DNA from: Mariniflexile sp044335535
GTDB taxonomy: Bacteria; Bacteroidota; Bacteroidia; Flavobacteriales; Flavobacteriaceae
Direction of reading: 5' to 3'
NCBI RefSeq assembly: GCF_044335535.1
Contig: NZ_JBIQVZ010000001.1
Coordinates: forward strand, 1 to 64,000
Length of the DNA stretch: 64,000 nucleotides
Made by a program: the position numbers and the translations under genes. Under the pieces are notes generated by a model. The model was not told the DNA's origin. It ran no database searches and saw nothing but the letters and a program-made list of their open reading frames with translations. Below are positions 34,573-44,129 of the stretch, piece after piece. Every line of letters begins with the position of its first letter. Within the stretch, counting starts at the first letter, position 1.

Positions 34573-35133
34573 ATGCAATCCGAAATAAATAAAGCCTTAG
34601 AAGTTCTAAAAAATGGTGGCATTATCCTCTACCCAACCGATACCGTTTGGGGCATTGGTTGCGATGCTACAAATCCCGAGGCTGTAAAAAAAGTATACGC
34701 CCTAAAACAACGTGAAGACAGTAAAGCTTTAATATGTTTGGTTGCTGATGACAGAATGCTTAAAAAATATGTAAAGAAAGTGCCAGAAGTTGCTTTAAAT
34801 ATTATTGATGTTACCGACAAACCAACCACTATTATTTATGATGACGCGCAAAATTTAGCTTCTAATTTAATAACAGAAGACGGCACCATTGCTATAAGAA
34901 TTCCTGATGATGAATTTTGCTTTCAACTTTCAAGAAGGTTAAATGGTGCTATTGTTTCAACATCGGCAAATATTAGTGGCTACCCTACTCCAAATTCGTT
35001 TAAAGAAATAACTCAAGAGGTTTTAAAAGGTGTAGACTATGTTGTAAATTTGCACCACGAAAAAATATGCGCAAAACCATCGTCAATTATTAAATTAAGT
35101 AATAATGGGGTTGTGAAAGTAATACGAAAATAA
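34573..35133 (+). CDS. L-threonylcarbamoyladenylate synthase (Sua5/TsaC family)
   Basis: This 186-residue protein begins QSEINKALEVLKNGGIILYPTDTVWGIGCDATN and contains VYALKQREDSKALICLV and SRRLNGAIVSTSANISGYP, the YrdC fold and substrate-binding residues. It makes the threonylcarbamoyl adenylate used for t6A modification of tRNA. It is the short TsaC form, without the Sua5 C-terminal domain. A strong hairpin lies right after the stop. Confidence 0.94.
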   Translation: MQSEINKALEVLKNGGIILYPTDTVWGIGCDATNPEAVKKVYALKQREDSKALICLVADDRMLKKYVKKVPEVALNIIDVTDKPTTIIYDDAQNLASNLITEDGTIAIRIPDDEFCFQLSRRLNGAIVSTSANISGYPTPNSFKEITQEVLKGVDYVVNLHHEKICAKPSSIIKLSNNGVVKVIRK

Positions 35134-35137
35134 AATA

Positions 35138-35196
35138 ACCGCAAATTCGCAAATTATTTTTTCATTAAATGGAAAAATAATTTGCGAATTTGCGGT
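35138..35196. repeat. Perfect long hairpin, family C copy 1
   Basis: A perfect 24-base inverted repeat (35138-35161 and 35173-35196) begins with ACCGCAAATTCGCAAATT and has an 11-base loop. It lies between the TsaC-like gene and cca. A diverged copy is at 61932-61990. The T-rich arm end could also act as a terminator. Confidence 0.85.
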
Positions 35197-35204
35197 AAAA
35201 CAAC

Positions 35205-36623
35205 ATGAATTACAAAGAAGCCTTACATCATCCTATTTTTGAAATAATTTCCAAATCTGCCAAAGAATTACATCTAGACAGTTATGTCATTGGTGGTTTT
35301 GTGCGTGATTTTATTTTAAAACGTGGCTCCGCAAAAGACATTGATGTCGTTGCTATTGGAGATGGTATTGAATTAGCAAAACAAGTTGCTAAAAACCTAC
35401 CCAACAAACCAAAAGTACAGATCTTTAAAACCTATGGAACCGCCATGCTTCTATATCATGACATTGAAATTGAGTTTGTTGGCGCCCGTAAAGAATCATA
35501 CACCGAAGATAGCAGAAACCCTGCGGTTGAAAACGGCACACTTCAAGACGACCAAAACCGTCGTGATTTTACCATAAATGCCTTGGCTTTAGATTTAAGT
35601 GAAAACCATTTTGGTAATTTACTCGACCCTTTTAATGGTATTCAAGATTTAGAAAACAAAATCATTCGAACCCCTTTAAATCCAGATATCACCTATAGCG
35701 ACGACCCGCTACGTATGATGCGTGCTATTCGGTTTGCAACACAATTAAATTTTACCATAGAACCAAGTTCTTTAGATGCGATTACTAGAAATTCTGAGAG
35801 AATTAAAATTATAACCAATGAACGTATTGTTGTAGAACTGAATAAAATTCTTGAAAGCGAAACCCCATCCATTGGCTTTTTGCTTTTAGAACAAACAGGG
35901 TTATTACCATTTATTTTACCTGAACTTGTCGCTTTAAAAGGTATTGATGAAGTTGAAGGCCAACGCCATAAAGACAATTTTTACCATACCCTAGAAGTGG
36001 TTGACAATATTGCTAAAAACACCGATGACCTTTGGTTGCGTTGGGCTGCCTTATTACATGACATTGGGAAAGCACCAACCAAAAAATTCAGTAAAAAAGT
36101 AGGTTGGACGTTTCATGGACACGAATTTGAAGGTTCTAAAATGGTATACTGCTTATTTAAAAGGTTAAAAATGCCTTTAAATGAGAAAATGAAATTTGTT
36201 CAAAAAATGGTTTTGATGAGCTCACGCCCTATTGTACTGGCAAATGATGAAGTTACAGACTCTGCTGTTCGTAGATTAGTCTTTGATGCTGGCGATTTTG
36301 TAGACGATTTAATGACACTTTGCGAAGCCGATATTACCACAAAAAACCCTAAAAAATTCAATAAATATCACAATAACTTTAAAATTGTTCGCGAAAAAAT
36401 CATTGAAGTTGAAGAGCGAGACCATGTTAGAAATTTCCAACCACCTATTTCGGGAGAAGAAATCATGGAAACCTTCAATTTAAAACCTTCAAAAGAAATT
36501 GGCATCATCAAAGAAACCATTAAAGAGGCTATTCTTGAAGGCGATATTCCAAACGACTATGAAGCTGCTTATAAATTAATGCTGAAAGAAGGTGAACGAT
36601 TGGGGCTTTCAATTAACAATTAA
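35205..36623 (+). CDS. cca: CCA-adding tRNA nucleotidyltransferase with HD domain
   Basis: This 472-residue enzyme adds or repairs the 3-prime CCA of tRNAs, which is needed here because both tRNA genes seen lack encoded CCA. The nucleotidyltransferase head has VIGGFVRDFILKRGSAKDIDVVAIG (about 27-50) and RRDFTINALALDLS (about 118-131). The tail has an HD motif (RWAALLHDIGKAP, about 280). Together these fit the class II CCA/poly(A) polymerase family with an HD phosphohydrolase domain. The ATG is 8 bases after the hairpin. Confidence 0.93.
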   Translation: MNYKEALHHPIFEIISKSAKELHLDSYVIGGFVRDFILKRGSAKDIDVVAIGDGIELAKQVAKNLPNKPKVQIFKTYGTAMLLYHDIEIEFVGARKESYTEDSRNPAVENGTLQDDQNRRDFTINALALDLSENHFGNLLDPFNGIQDLENKIIRTPLNPDITYSDDPLRMMRAIRFATQLNFTIEPSSLDAITRNSERIKIITNERIVVELNKILESETPSIGFLLLEQTGLLPFILPELVALKGIDEVEGQRHKDNFYHTLEVVDNIAKNTDDLWLRWAALLHDIGKAPTKKFSKKVGWTFHGHEFEGSKMVYCLFKRLKMPLNEKMKFVQKMVLMSSRPIVLANDEVTDSAVRRLVFDAGDFVDDLMTLCEADITTKNPKKFNKYHNNFKIVREKIIEVEERDHVRNFQPPISGEEIMETFNLKPSKEIGIIKETIKEAILEGDIPNDYEAAYKLMLKEGERLGLSINN

Positions 36624-36719
36624 CAATTAACAAAATTCGTGTATTCGTGGCTAACATGAAAAAAGACAGAGTCTTAAAGTGGCAAAGATGCAAAGTTTCA
36701 AAGTGACAAAGCGAGAAGT

Positions 36720-36775
36720 AACTAACTAAAAAACTCTGAAACTCTGAAACTCAGAAACCCAGAAACTCTAAAAAA
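36720..36775. repeat. Short tandem repeats upstream of ctaA
   Basis: Five to six imperfect copies of a GAAACTCT-type octamer run up to the ctaA ATG at 36776. A similar arrangement of simple repeats lies at 3262-3298 and 58440-58628. No gene is seen in the preceding 36624-36719. Confidence 0.6.
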
Positions 36776-37792
36776 ATGAAAAAAGACAGCAAAAAAGTCA
36801 TCTATTGGTTATTAATAGGATGCTTACTTATTTTTATTATGGTAATTGTTGGTGGTATAACCAGACTCACCCATTCTGGTTTATCGATTTCAAATTACAA
36901 ACTAATTTCTGGTACACTCCCCCCAATGAATGAGGCTGAATGGCATGAAGCTTTCGATTTGTACAAGCAATATCCCGAATACCAAAAACTCAATAATCAT
37001 TTTAATCTGCAAGACTTTAAGGATATTTATTTTTGGGAATGGCTACACCGTTTTATAGGCAGAATGATTGGGATTGTGTTTCTGTTGCCATTTTTATATT
37101 TTCTAATTACAAAACAACTTACAAAACCAACCATTAAAAAGGCCATTATACTGCTAAGTCTTGGTGCTTTTCAAGGTTTTATGGGTTGGTACATGGTTAA
37201 AAGTGGCTTGGTAGACATACCAGATGTTAGTCATTATAGATTAGCAGCCCATTTAACAACGGCGTTTGTAACCTTTGCCTACACATTTTGGGTGGCTTTA
37301 GATTTGATGTTTCCAAACAAGAAAGAGATCAATATAAAATTTAGAAACCTAATTCGTTGGGGACTTGCCCTTTTGTTACTTCAAATAATCTATGGTGCCT
37401 TTGTTGCAGGGCTAGATGCTGGCTTTATACACAACCATTGGCCCATGATGAGCGAAGGCAAATTTATGCACGAAACGGTTTATATAGAACAAACCCCACT
37501 GTACAAAAACTTTATTGAAGGCAAAAGTGGTGTGCAGTTTGCACATAGAATACTTGCCTATATTGTGGTTTTATTTATTGTTGTAATTTGGCTAAAATCC
37601 AAAAAATTAACGCTTACTAAAATACAAACGAAAAGCATACATGTACTATTACTCATGGTTGGTGTCCAATTTTTGTTAGGTGTATTTACTATCATATTAC
37701 AAGTTCCTGTTTGGTTAGGTGTAGCACATCAAATAGGTGCGTTTTTTTTATTAAGCATCATGACTTTTACACTACACAGGTTTAGCAAATAA
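36776..37792 (+). CDS. ctaA: Heme A synthase (CtaA/COX15 family)
   Basis: This 338-residue membrane protein has about eight helices. It has the conserved His residues of GGITRLTHSGLSI (about 24-36), FWEWLHRFIGRMIGI (about 84-98), FAHRILAYIVV (about 255) and LGVAHQIGAFFLL (about 315), which bind heme. It oxidises heme O to heme A for aa3-type cytochrome oxidase. The length of 338 fits the COX15 type 2 group found in Bacteroidota. No partner ctaB is in the window. Confidence 0.95.
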   Translation: MKKDSKKVIYWLLIGCLLIFIMVIVGGITRLTHSGLSISNYKLISGTLPPMNEAEWHEAFDLYKQYPEYQKLNNHFNLQDFKDIYFWEWLHRFIGRMIGIVFLLPFLYFLITKQLTKPTIKKAIILLSLGAFQGFMGWYMVKSGLVDIPDVSHYRLAAHLTTAFVTFAYTFWVALDLMFPNKKEINIKFRNLIRWGLALLLLQIIYGAFVAGLDAGFIHNHWPMMSEGKFMHETVYIEQTPLYKNFIEGKSGVQFAHRILAYIVVLFIVVIWLKSKKLTLTKIQTKSIHVLLLMVGVQFLLGVFTIILQVPVWLGVAHQIGAFFLLSIMTFTLHRFSK

Positions 37793-37829
37793 TATAAAAA
37801 AGCATACATTTGCAAAATATTTTATTCCC

Positions 37830-38345
37830 ATGATTTACAGATTTAGAGTTATACTTGATAACGACGTTGATGATGATGTGTTTCGCGATTTAGAAATTCG
37901 AGAAACCGATACACTTGAAGATTTACACAATATTATTACTCAATCATTTGGGTTTGATGGTAACGAAATGGCATCCTTTTATTTAAGTGATAGCCAATGG
38001 AATCAAGGTGAAGAGATTTCATTATTTGATTTAAGTGAAGATGCTTCGGCACGCTTAATGAACGAAACCACTATTAACGATGTCGTTCACGAGCTTCAAC
38101 CCCGACTTATTTATGTGTACGACTTTTTAAGTATGTGGACCTTCTTTGTTGAATTAGCAGAAATTGTTGAAGAAGCAAAAACCGTAGATTATCCAAACTT
38201 AATGTTTGTACATGGACAAATACCCGATGAAGCACCAGAAAAAATATTTGATACCGATGACGACTTTGATGATTTCGACGAATTTGAAGATGATTTGGAC
38301 ATAGAAGACTACGAAGGTTTAGACTTTGACGAGAACTGGAATTAA
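37830..38345 (+). CDS. Plasmid pRiA4b ORF-3-like family protein
   Basis: This 171-residue acidic protein has the opening MIYRFRVILDNDVDDDVFRDLEI and the RLIYVYDFLSMWTFFVELAEI segment typical of the pRiA4b ORF-3 (IS1096 TnpR-like) domain family. It ends in a strongly acidic tail (DDDFDDFDEFEDDLDIED). The name comes from an old plasmid and the function is unknown; in flavobacteria it is chromosomal. It is close to the convergent uncharacterised gene. Confidence 0.82.
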   Translation: MIYRFRVILDNDVDDDVFRDLEIRETDTLEDLHNIITQSFGFDGNEMASFYLSDSQWNQGEEISLFDLSEDASARLMNETTINDVVHELQPRLIYVYDFLSMWTFFVELAEIVEEAKTVDYPNLMFVHGQIPDEAPEKIFDTDDDFDDFDEFEDDLDIEDYEGLDFDENWN

Positions 38346-38350
38346 CCTTT

Positions 38351-39412
38351 TCATTTAAGCTTTTCAGGATTTACATTTTCATAATTATGGGTTAAATATT
38401 CCAAAGACTTTTTCAATATTTGACCCATGGATTTACACTTTAAAAAAGCTTTATCCAAGGTATAATCATAAATCTTCTTTTTTAATAAATCTATATTTTC
38501 TTCTTTGGAAATGATATCTTCAGCCATACAATCCAACAGTTTATCAATACGTCCGTGAAAACTTTTTAACCGTTTTACAAGTATGGAACGTTCTTCTATC
38601 TTATACTGGTCTATCGATAATTTTTGGAAGGTTTCAGATACCAATTCCACCATTTTTAAATTTTCTTTAAAAAACTGTGGTCTGTAAATATTAAATTTTC
38701 CTTCGTAAGACTGCTGGTCAAAATCTATCGCTCTAATTTTATAAACAACATGATCAAAATCGTGGGTTGGCACAATCACATAATTATACGAGCGCATATC
38801 GCCCAAAAGCCTAATCATACAGCGTTCGTTAAACTTAACAAACTCTTTAGCTATTTGCGATTTTTCATATTTTTCGCATTTAGGCAAAAAATTCTTAATA
38901 AACTCATCCCCAGGAATTCCAGCAATATGCTCTTCTATCAATGTATCTTTATAAACCAAAAAATTTAAATTATAGGGCGATAGCATATGCTCCAACTCTA
39001 AACCATAAACTCTAGAAGCATCGGCGGTTTTAATATAAAAATAGGTATAGTTATCGTTTAGAATATTTCGAATTTTAATTCTAAAAGGCTTCGAGTTTCC
39101 AAACGTACAATAATCAATCGCATCTACGCTTAAAAACGGCAAGGTGTTTTCATTACCATCAGAATGTAAAATGGTATATACCTTTTTTAACGACAATTCA
39201 ATTTCCTGTCTTTCAAATTCATTGTAATAAACCCGAATCCAAAGGGTATCGTTATCTTCTTTATCATAAACCACAATCGATCCTTGAAAACGCAGCAAAT
39301 CATCATAAAAAATGGGCAATTTTATGTTTCTATTGTATTCAGAAAGATACCCGTGCAACTTAGGCATTATAGGGTAAGAGGGCTTCTTTTTTGATATTAT
39401 TAAATCTTCCAT
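38351..39412 (-). CDS. Uncharacterised protein
   Basis: This 353-residue soluble protein has no recognisable signal or membrane segment. One segment, HVVYKIRAIDFDQQSYEGK (about 222-240), recalls the metal-binding DFD of a kinase-like fold, and RCMIRLLGDMRSYNYVIVPTHDFD precedes it, but I cannot match it to a family. The C-terminal 90 residues are helical. It converges on the pRiA4b ORF-3-like gene with a 5-base gap. Confidence 0.65.
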   Translation of the reverse strand: MEDLIISKKKPSYPIMPKLHGYLSEYNRNIKLPIFYDDLLRFQGSIVVYDKEDNDTLWIRVYYNEFERQEIELSLKKVYTILHSDGNENTLPFLSVDAIDYCTFGNSKPFRIKIRNILNDNYTYFYIKTADASRVYGLELEHMLSPYNLNFLVYKDTLIEEHIAGIPGDEFIKNFLPKCEKYEKSQIAKEFVKFNERCMIRLLGDMRSYNYVIVPTHDFDHVVYKIRAIDFDQQSYEGKFNIYRPQFFKENLKMVELVSETFQKLSIDQYKIEERSILVKRLKSFHGRIDKLLDCMAEDIISKEENIDLLKKKIYDYTLDKAFLKCKSMGQILKKSLEYLTHNYENVNPEKLK

Positions 39413-39617
39413 AACATATAAAGTTAACCAAAAATAACGTTTTTTAGGTTGTTATCACTCCTGATGGCTATCGGAGAGCGGACTATAATAACATAATCTT
39501 TGAATTTACTGTAAAATAATAAATGATTTTTTTAAACATGTAACAAAATAAACAAACTATCGTCATACTTTTAAAGCTAACCAAACAGAATTTTCTTCTG
39601 AATAAAAAAAATGAATC

Positions 39618-40514
39618 TTGGAACCAATATTAACCATTAACAATCTCACAAAAAAATTCGGGTATTTAACAGCTGTAAAAGCGCTTTCATTTACTATAAA
39701 CAAAGGCAATGTGTACGGTATTTTGGGACCTAATGGCAGCGGAAAATCGACTACTTTAGGCATTGTTTTAAACGTGGTAAATAAAACCAGTGGTGACTTT
39801 AAATGGTTTGATGGCAACACAACTACCCACAATGCTTTAAAAAAAGTAGGCGCCATTATAGAGCGCCCCAACTTTTACCCATACATGACGGCTACCCAAA
39901 ACCTAAAATTAGTTTGTAAAATTAAAGGTGTGGATTATGATAAAGTCAACGAAAAACTGGAAATTGTTGGTCTTTTAGAACGAAAAGACAGCAAATTCAG
40001 CACCTATTCGTTAGGCATGAAACAACGTTTAGCCATAGCCTCTGCCCTACTTAACGATCCCGAAATTTTAATTTTAGATGAACCTACCAATGGTTTAGAT
40101 CCCCAGGGCATCCACCAAATACGAGAAATAATTAAGCAAATAGCTTCAAAAGGGACCACTATTTTATTAGCATCACATTTACTGGATGAAGTAGAAAAAG
40201 TATGCTCGCATGTAGTGGTGCTTCGCAAAGGCGAAAAATTATATTCCGGTAGAGTTGATGAAATGATTTCCAGTCATGGCTTTTTCGAACTTAAAAGTAA
40301 CAAGCAAGATGAGTTAATCAAACTAGTAGAAAATAACCCTGCTTTCGGAAAAATTAAGGTAACAGATTCTTTAGTGACTGCTTTTTTAAACGAACCTATG
40401 AAATCGGACGATCTCAACAAGTTCTTGATTGAAAAAGGCGTTATTCTTACCCATCTAGTACAGCGCAAAGAAAGCTTAGAAGAACAATTCTTACAATTAA
40501 CCGATAAGCACTAA
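39618..40514 (+). CDS. ABC transporter ATP-binding protein
   Basis: This 298-residue ATPase has Walker A GILGPNGSGKST (about 34-45), the signature TYSLGMKQRL (about 131-140), Walker B ILILDEPTNGLDP (about 151-163) and the switch His in LLASHLLDE. The frame has a stop just upstream, so the start must be the TTG codon at 39618, giving MEPILTINNLTKKFG. It forms an operon with the permease 19 bases downstream. It is likely an ABC-2-type exporter; substrate unknown. Confidence 0.93.
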   Translation: MEPILTINNLTKKFGYLTAVKALSFTINKGNVYGILGPNGSGKSTTLGIVLNVVNKTSGDFKWFDGNTTTHNALKKVGAIIERPNFYPYMTATQNLKLVCKIKGVDYDKVNEKLEIVGLLERKDSKFSTYSLGMKQRLAIASALLNDPEILILDEPTNGLDPQGIHQIREIIKQIASKGTTILLASHLLDEVEKVCSHVVVLRKGEKLYSGRVDEMISSHGFFELKSNKQDELIKLVENNPAFGKIKVTDSLVTAFLNEPMKSDDLNKFLIEKGVILTHLVQRKESLEEQFLQLTDKH

Positions 40515-40533
40515 CACCAGCAAAACCAACCAC

Positions 40534-41358
40534 ATGTTACGACTTCTAAATTTAGAATTACAAAAACTATTGCTTAATAGAACAAGCAAAACACTTATAT
40601 TCATTTCATTCATTTTACCGTTTTTCGTTATACTCCTTTCTTCTTTAAAAATTAATGTTTTCGGATTTTTCACATTAGAATTAGGAGAATTAGGTATTTT
40701 CAACTTTCCTATAATTTGGCATTTAACAACTTTTTTTGCTTCGCAATTCAAATTCTTTTTTGCCATTGTAGTCGTAAGTATGATTGGTAATGAATACAGC
40801 AATAAAACCTTAAAACAAAACCTCATTGATGGGTTAAGCAAGAGGGAATTTATACTCTCTAAATTTTACACCATTATATTCTTTTCATTGGTTTCAACAG
40901 TATTGATTTTTTTAATTTCAATTTGTATCGGCTTGTATTATTCTAGTTATAACGAATTTTCTATAATTATAAAGGAAACTAATTTTTTAGTGGCCTACTT
41001 TGTAAAACTTATGGGCTTTTTTAGTTTGTGTTTATTCTTTGGTATGCTAGTAAAACGTTCTGCTTTTGCTCTGGCATTTTTATTTATCCTCTTTATTTTA
41101 GAATGGTTGCTATTCGGACTCATGGCATGGAAATTAAATACAGATACCGCCGAAAAAATCCAAAATTTCTTTCCATTAAAATCCATGTACAAACTCATCG
41201 ACCAACCTTTCCAACGTGTTGTTATGACCAAATTCCCAGACAAAGCAAATTTAACCTACGACTATGCGGTGCATGGGTACGAAATTGCTATTGTACTGGG
41301 TTGGACAGCCTTATTTATCTTTTTGTCGTACAGATTATTAAAAAATCGGGATTTATAA
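40534..41358 (+). CDS. ABC-2 type transporter permease
   Basis: This 274-residue membrane protein has six predicted helices, typical of ABC-2 permeases, with EYSNKTLKQNLIDGLSKREFILSKFYTIIFFSLVSTVLIFL in the middle. It pairs with the ATPase just upstream. The start of the T9SS protein gene is 14 bases past its stop. Confidence 0.88.
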   Translation: MLRLLNLELQKLLLNRTSKTLIFISFILPFFVILLSSLKINVFGFFTLELGELGIFNFPIIWHLTTFFASQFKFFFAIVVVSMIGNEYSNKTLKQNLIDGLSKREFILSKFYTIIFFSLVSTVLIFLISICIGLYYSSYNEFSIIIKETNFLVAYFVKLMGFFSLCLFFGMLVKRSAFALAFLFILFILEWLLFGLMAWKLNTDTAEKIQNFFPLKSMYKLIDQPFQRVVMTKFPDKANLTYDYAVHGYEIAIVLGWTALFIFLSYRLLKNRDL

Positions 41359-41372
41359 TATCTTTGATAGCT

Positions 41373-44129
41373 ATGCTATCAATAAATAAAAAAACATTAT
41401 TAACATTCGCTTTATTCAGTACCATTATTTGTTTTTCGCAAAAAGAAGCAGCTAATTGGTATTTTGGAGATAATGCAGGTATTCGTTTTAACAATAATGG
41501 TACCGTTACAGAATTAACAGATGGAAAATTAAGTACTACTGAAGGTTGTACAACTATTTCTGACGCCAATGGTAATTTATTATTTTATACCGATGGCGTA
41601 ACTGTTTGGAACAAAAACCATGATGCTATGGCCAATGGGTTCGGTCTATTTGGAGATCCTTCAAGTACCCAGTCTGCTATTGTAGTTCCAAAACCAAACA
41701 ATCCTAATATATATTACATTTTCACTGTTGATGCATCTGCTGGTCAAAACGATCCTGATTTTGGTTTTAATTATTCGATAGTTGACATGACGTTAAATGG
41801 AGGTTTAGGAAATGTCACTACAAAAAACAGCAACCTACTCCCAGTTAGTTCAGAAAAAGTAACTGCCGTTGTAAAAGACTGTGTTAGCCAATCTATTTGG
41901 GTTATTACGCTTGCACCAAACAGCACAAAACCGTCTGATTTTCATGATACCTTTTTTGCTTATGAAGTTAATAGCTCTATTGGATTAGTCCCCATTCCTA
42001 TTACCTCTAAAGCAGCAAATATTGTAGATCCGAGAGGCTATTTAAAACTATCTCCCGATGGTACAAAACTAGTAAGCGCAAATGCTACATCTGGACTGTT
42101 TATTTATGATTTTAATAAAGAAACAGGGGTAGTAAGTAATGAGAAACCAATACACATCAACTTTTCTCTTAACGGACAAAAACCACAGATCCCTTATGGT
42201 GTAGAATTTTCCCAAAGCAATGAATTATTATACATTTCAACATATTATGAAACAAATGAAGATGAGGGCCATAACCCTAATGCACAATATGGCGCATTGC
42301 TTCAATATGACCTCACAGCCACAAATATTAGTGATAGCGAGTTTGTTATTGACCACAGGAAAACCTATAGAGGTGGCCTACAATTAGGCCCTAATGGAAA
42401 AATTTACCGAGCTATGAATACCTCTTATATTGTAGGCTTACCGTATTTATCCGTTATTAACGAACCAAACAATATTGGTGCAGCTTGTAATTATGTACAT
42501 AGCAGTCTTAAATTAAGCCATAATGCCCGACAAGGCTTACCTCCATTTATAACATCCTTTTTTTCCGAGAAAATCGATATTATTGGGAACGATTCAAAAT
42601 CTACTGAACTGTTTTTATGTGAGGGCGATAGTTACACCTTAAAATCGCCGGAAATATCTGGAGCCACTTATATATGGAAAAAAAACGGCGTAACTTTACC
42701 TGATAACACCTTCGAATTAAAGCCCTTCGAATTAAAGGTTACAGAAACTGGTTTGTATGAAGTTTTTATAGATCCTAACACTGGTGAATGTGATAAAACA
42801 CTCGAAGGCCTAGTAGACATAACATTCCATCCAAATCCGGTAGCATACAATTACACATTAACACAATGTGATGAAGATGGTATTGTTGGTGGTATTACAA
42901 GAATCAATTTAAATGAAGCTTCGACCTATTTAACTGGTAATGACACAGAACTTTCTGCTAGCTTTTATTATGATGTCGCTAGAATGGATGAAATACCAAA
43001 CCCAAATACTTATGGATTTGATGCAAACAATCCACTTCCTGTTTATGTAAAAGTTATTAATACCAAAACGGGCTGTTTCGATTTCTCCGAGCTAACTTTA
43101 ACTGTTAGCATAACACAGATAAATACCTTCACGCCCAAACCATTATGTGATGAATTAGGTTCAGAAGATGGCATTAACACCTTTAACTTGGATGCCATTA
43201 CAAACGAAATACAAACAGTAAACAATTTTACCTTTCCAATTACTTATTTTGAAACCTATGATGATGCTTTGTTAGAGCAAAATAACTTAGGTAGCTTTTT
43301 TAAAAATAATAAACACCCTTATCTACAAACTATTTTTGCCCGTGTAGAAAATAACAATAACTGTTATGGCATTAGCGAAGTAAATTTGATTGTAAACAAG
43401 CTACCAACCATTGAAGCCGATGAAGAAAAATGGTATTGCTTAAACTATGCGCCACAACTTATTACCTTAAATGCCGGTATTATTAACGATATTCCCAGCA
43501 ACTATGCATACAAGTGGTCGACTGGAGAAAACACTCCGGAAATTGACATTAATACCCCTGGAATCTACACAGTAACCGTAACAAATGCCAATGGTTGCAG
43601 TAAAGACCGAAAAATTACTGTTAAACCTTCAAACATTGCAACTATTGAAGACATTGATGTTAAAGATGTCACCCGAAACAATACCATTACTGTTTTTGTT
43701 TCGGGTGAAGGCACTTACCAATATGCCCTATTCAACGAAAATAAAGAACTAATAGCACCGTACCAAGACAGTAATTTATTTGAAAATATACGTCCTGGCT
43801 TTTATACTGTTTACGTAAAAGATGTGAAAAACAATTGCGGTTTTAGTGAGGACAATGTGTCGGTAATAGGTTTTCCTAAAGTATTCACTCCAAATGGTGA
43901 TGGTTTTAACGACACGTGGCAAGTATATGGGGTTTCTAGTATGTTTCAACCCCATACTAAAATCCTTATTTTTGATAGATTTGGAAAATTAATTAAAGAA
44001 ATAAACCCTTTAGGTAAGGGTTGGGATGGCTTATTCAATGGAAACGAATTACCTGTAGATGACTATTGGTTTTCCATTAAGCTTCAAGATGGTAGGGTAT
44101 TTAAGAATCATTTTACCTTAAAACGATAA
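41373..44129 (+). CDS. T9SS type B sorting-domain surface protein
   Basis: This 918-residue exported protein begins MLSINKKTLLTFALFSTIICFSQ (signal peptide). The open frame extends left into the ABC permease gene, but only the Met at 41373 is followed by a signal peptide. Residues about 25-390 look like a beta-propeller or similar lamellar repeat domain (YWYFGDNAG-type start, DANGNLLFYTDGVTVWN). Two repeats of about 85-90 residues with a Cys-Asp start follow, and then a KWSTGENTPEI motif unit. The last 80 residues, FPKVFTPNGDGFNDTW ... KNHFTLKR, are the type B (gliding-motility associated) CTD used for T9SS secretion. Role: surface or secreted adhesin/structural protein (inferred). Confidence 0.87.
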   Translation: MLSINKKTLLTFALFSTIICFSQKEAANWYFGDNAGIRFNNNGTVTELTDGKLSTTEGCTTISDANGNLLFYTDGVTVWNKNHDAMANGFGLFGDPSSTQSAIVVPKPNNPNIYYIFTVDASAGQNDPDFGFNYSIVDMTLNGGLGNVTTKNSNLLPVSSEKVTAVVKDCVSQSIWVITLAPNSTKPSDFHDTFFAYEVNSSIGLVPIPITSKAANIVDPRGYLKLSPDGTKLVSANATSGLFIYDFNKETGVVSNEKPIHINFSLNGQKPQIPYGVEFSQSNELLYISTYYETNEDEGHNPNAQYGALLQYDLTATNISDSEFVIDHRKTYRGGLQLGPNGKIYRAMNTSYIVGLPYLSVINEPNNIGAACNYVHSSLKLSHNARQGLPPFITSFFSEKIDIIGNDSKSTELFLCEGDSYTLKSPEISGATYIWKKNGVTLPDNTFELKPFELKVTETGLYEVFIDPNTGECDKTLEGLVDITFHPNPVAYNYTLTQCDEDGIVGGITRINLNEASTYLTGNDTELSASFYYDVARMDEIPNPNTYGFDANNPLPVYVKVINTKTGCFDFSELTLTVSITQINTFTPKPLCDELGSEDGINTFNLDAITNEIQTVNNFTFPITYFETYDDALLEQNNLGSFFKNNKHPYLQTIFARVENNNNCYGISEVNLIVNKLPTIEADEEKWYCLNYAPQLITLNAGIINDIPSNYAYKWSTGENTPEIDINTPGIYTVTVTNANGCSKDRKITVKPSNIATIEDIDVKDVTRNNTITVFVSGEGTYQYALFNENKELIAPYQDSNLFENIRPGFYTVYVKDVKNNCGFSEDNVSVIGFPKVFTPNGDGFNDTWQVYGVSSMFQPHTKILIFDRFGKLIKEINPLGKGWDGLFNGNELPVDDYWFSIKLQDGRVFKNHFTLKR

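Noticed and set aside
37830..38345. Evidence for a plasmid or IS1096 at this site
   Set aside because: The family name is historical; no transposase, terminal repeats or plasmid genes surround it.
41028..41372. Upstream extension of the first T9SS type B protein
   Set aside because: The extra 115 residues run out of frame across the ABC permease gene. The Met at 41373 is followed by a proper signal peptide, so the gene starts there.
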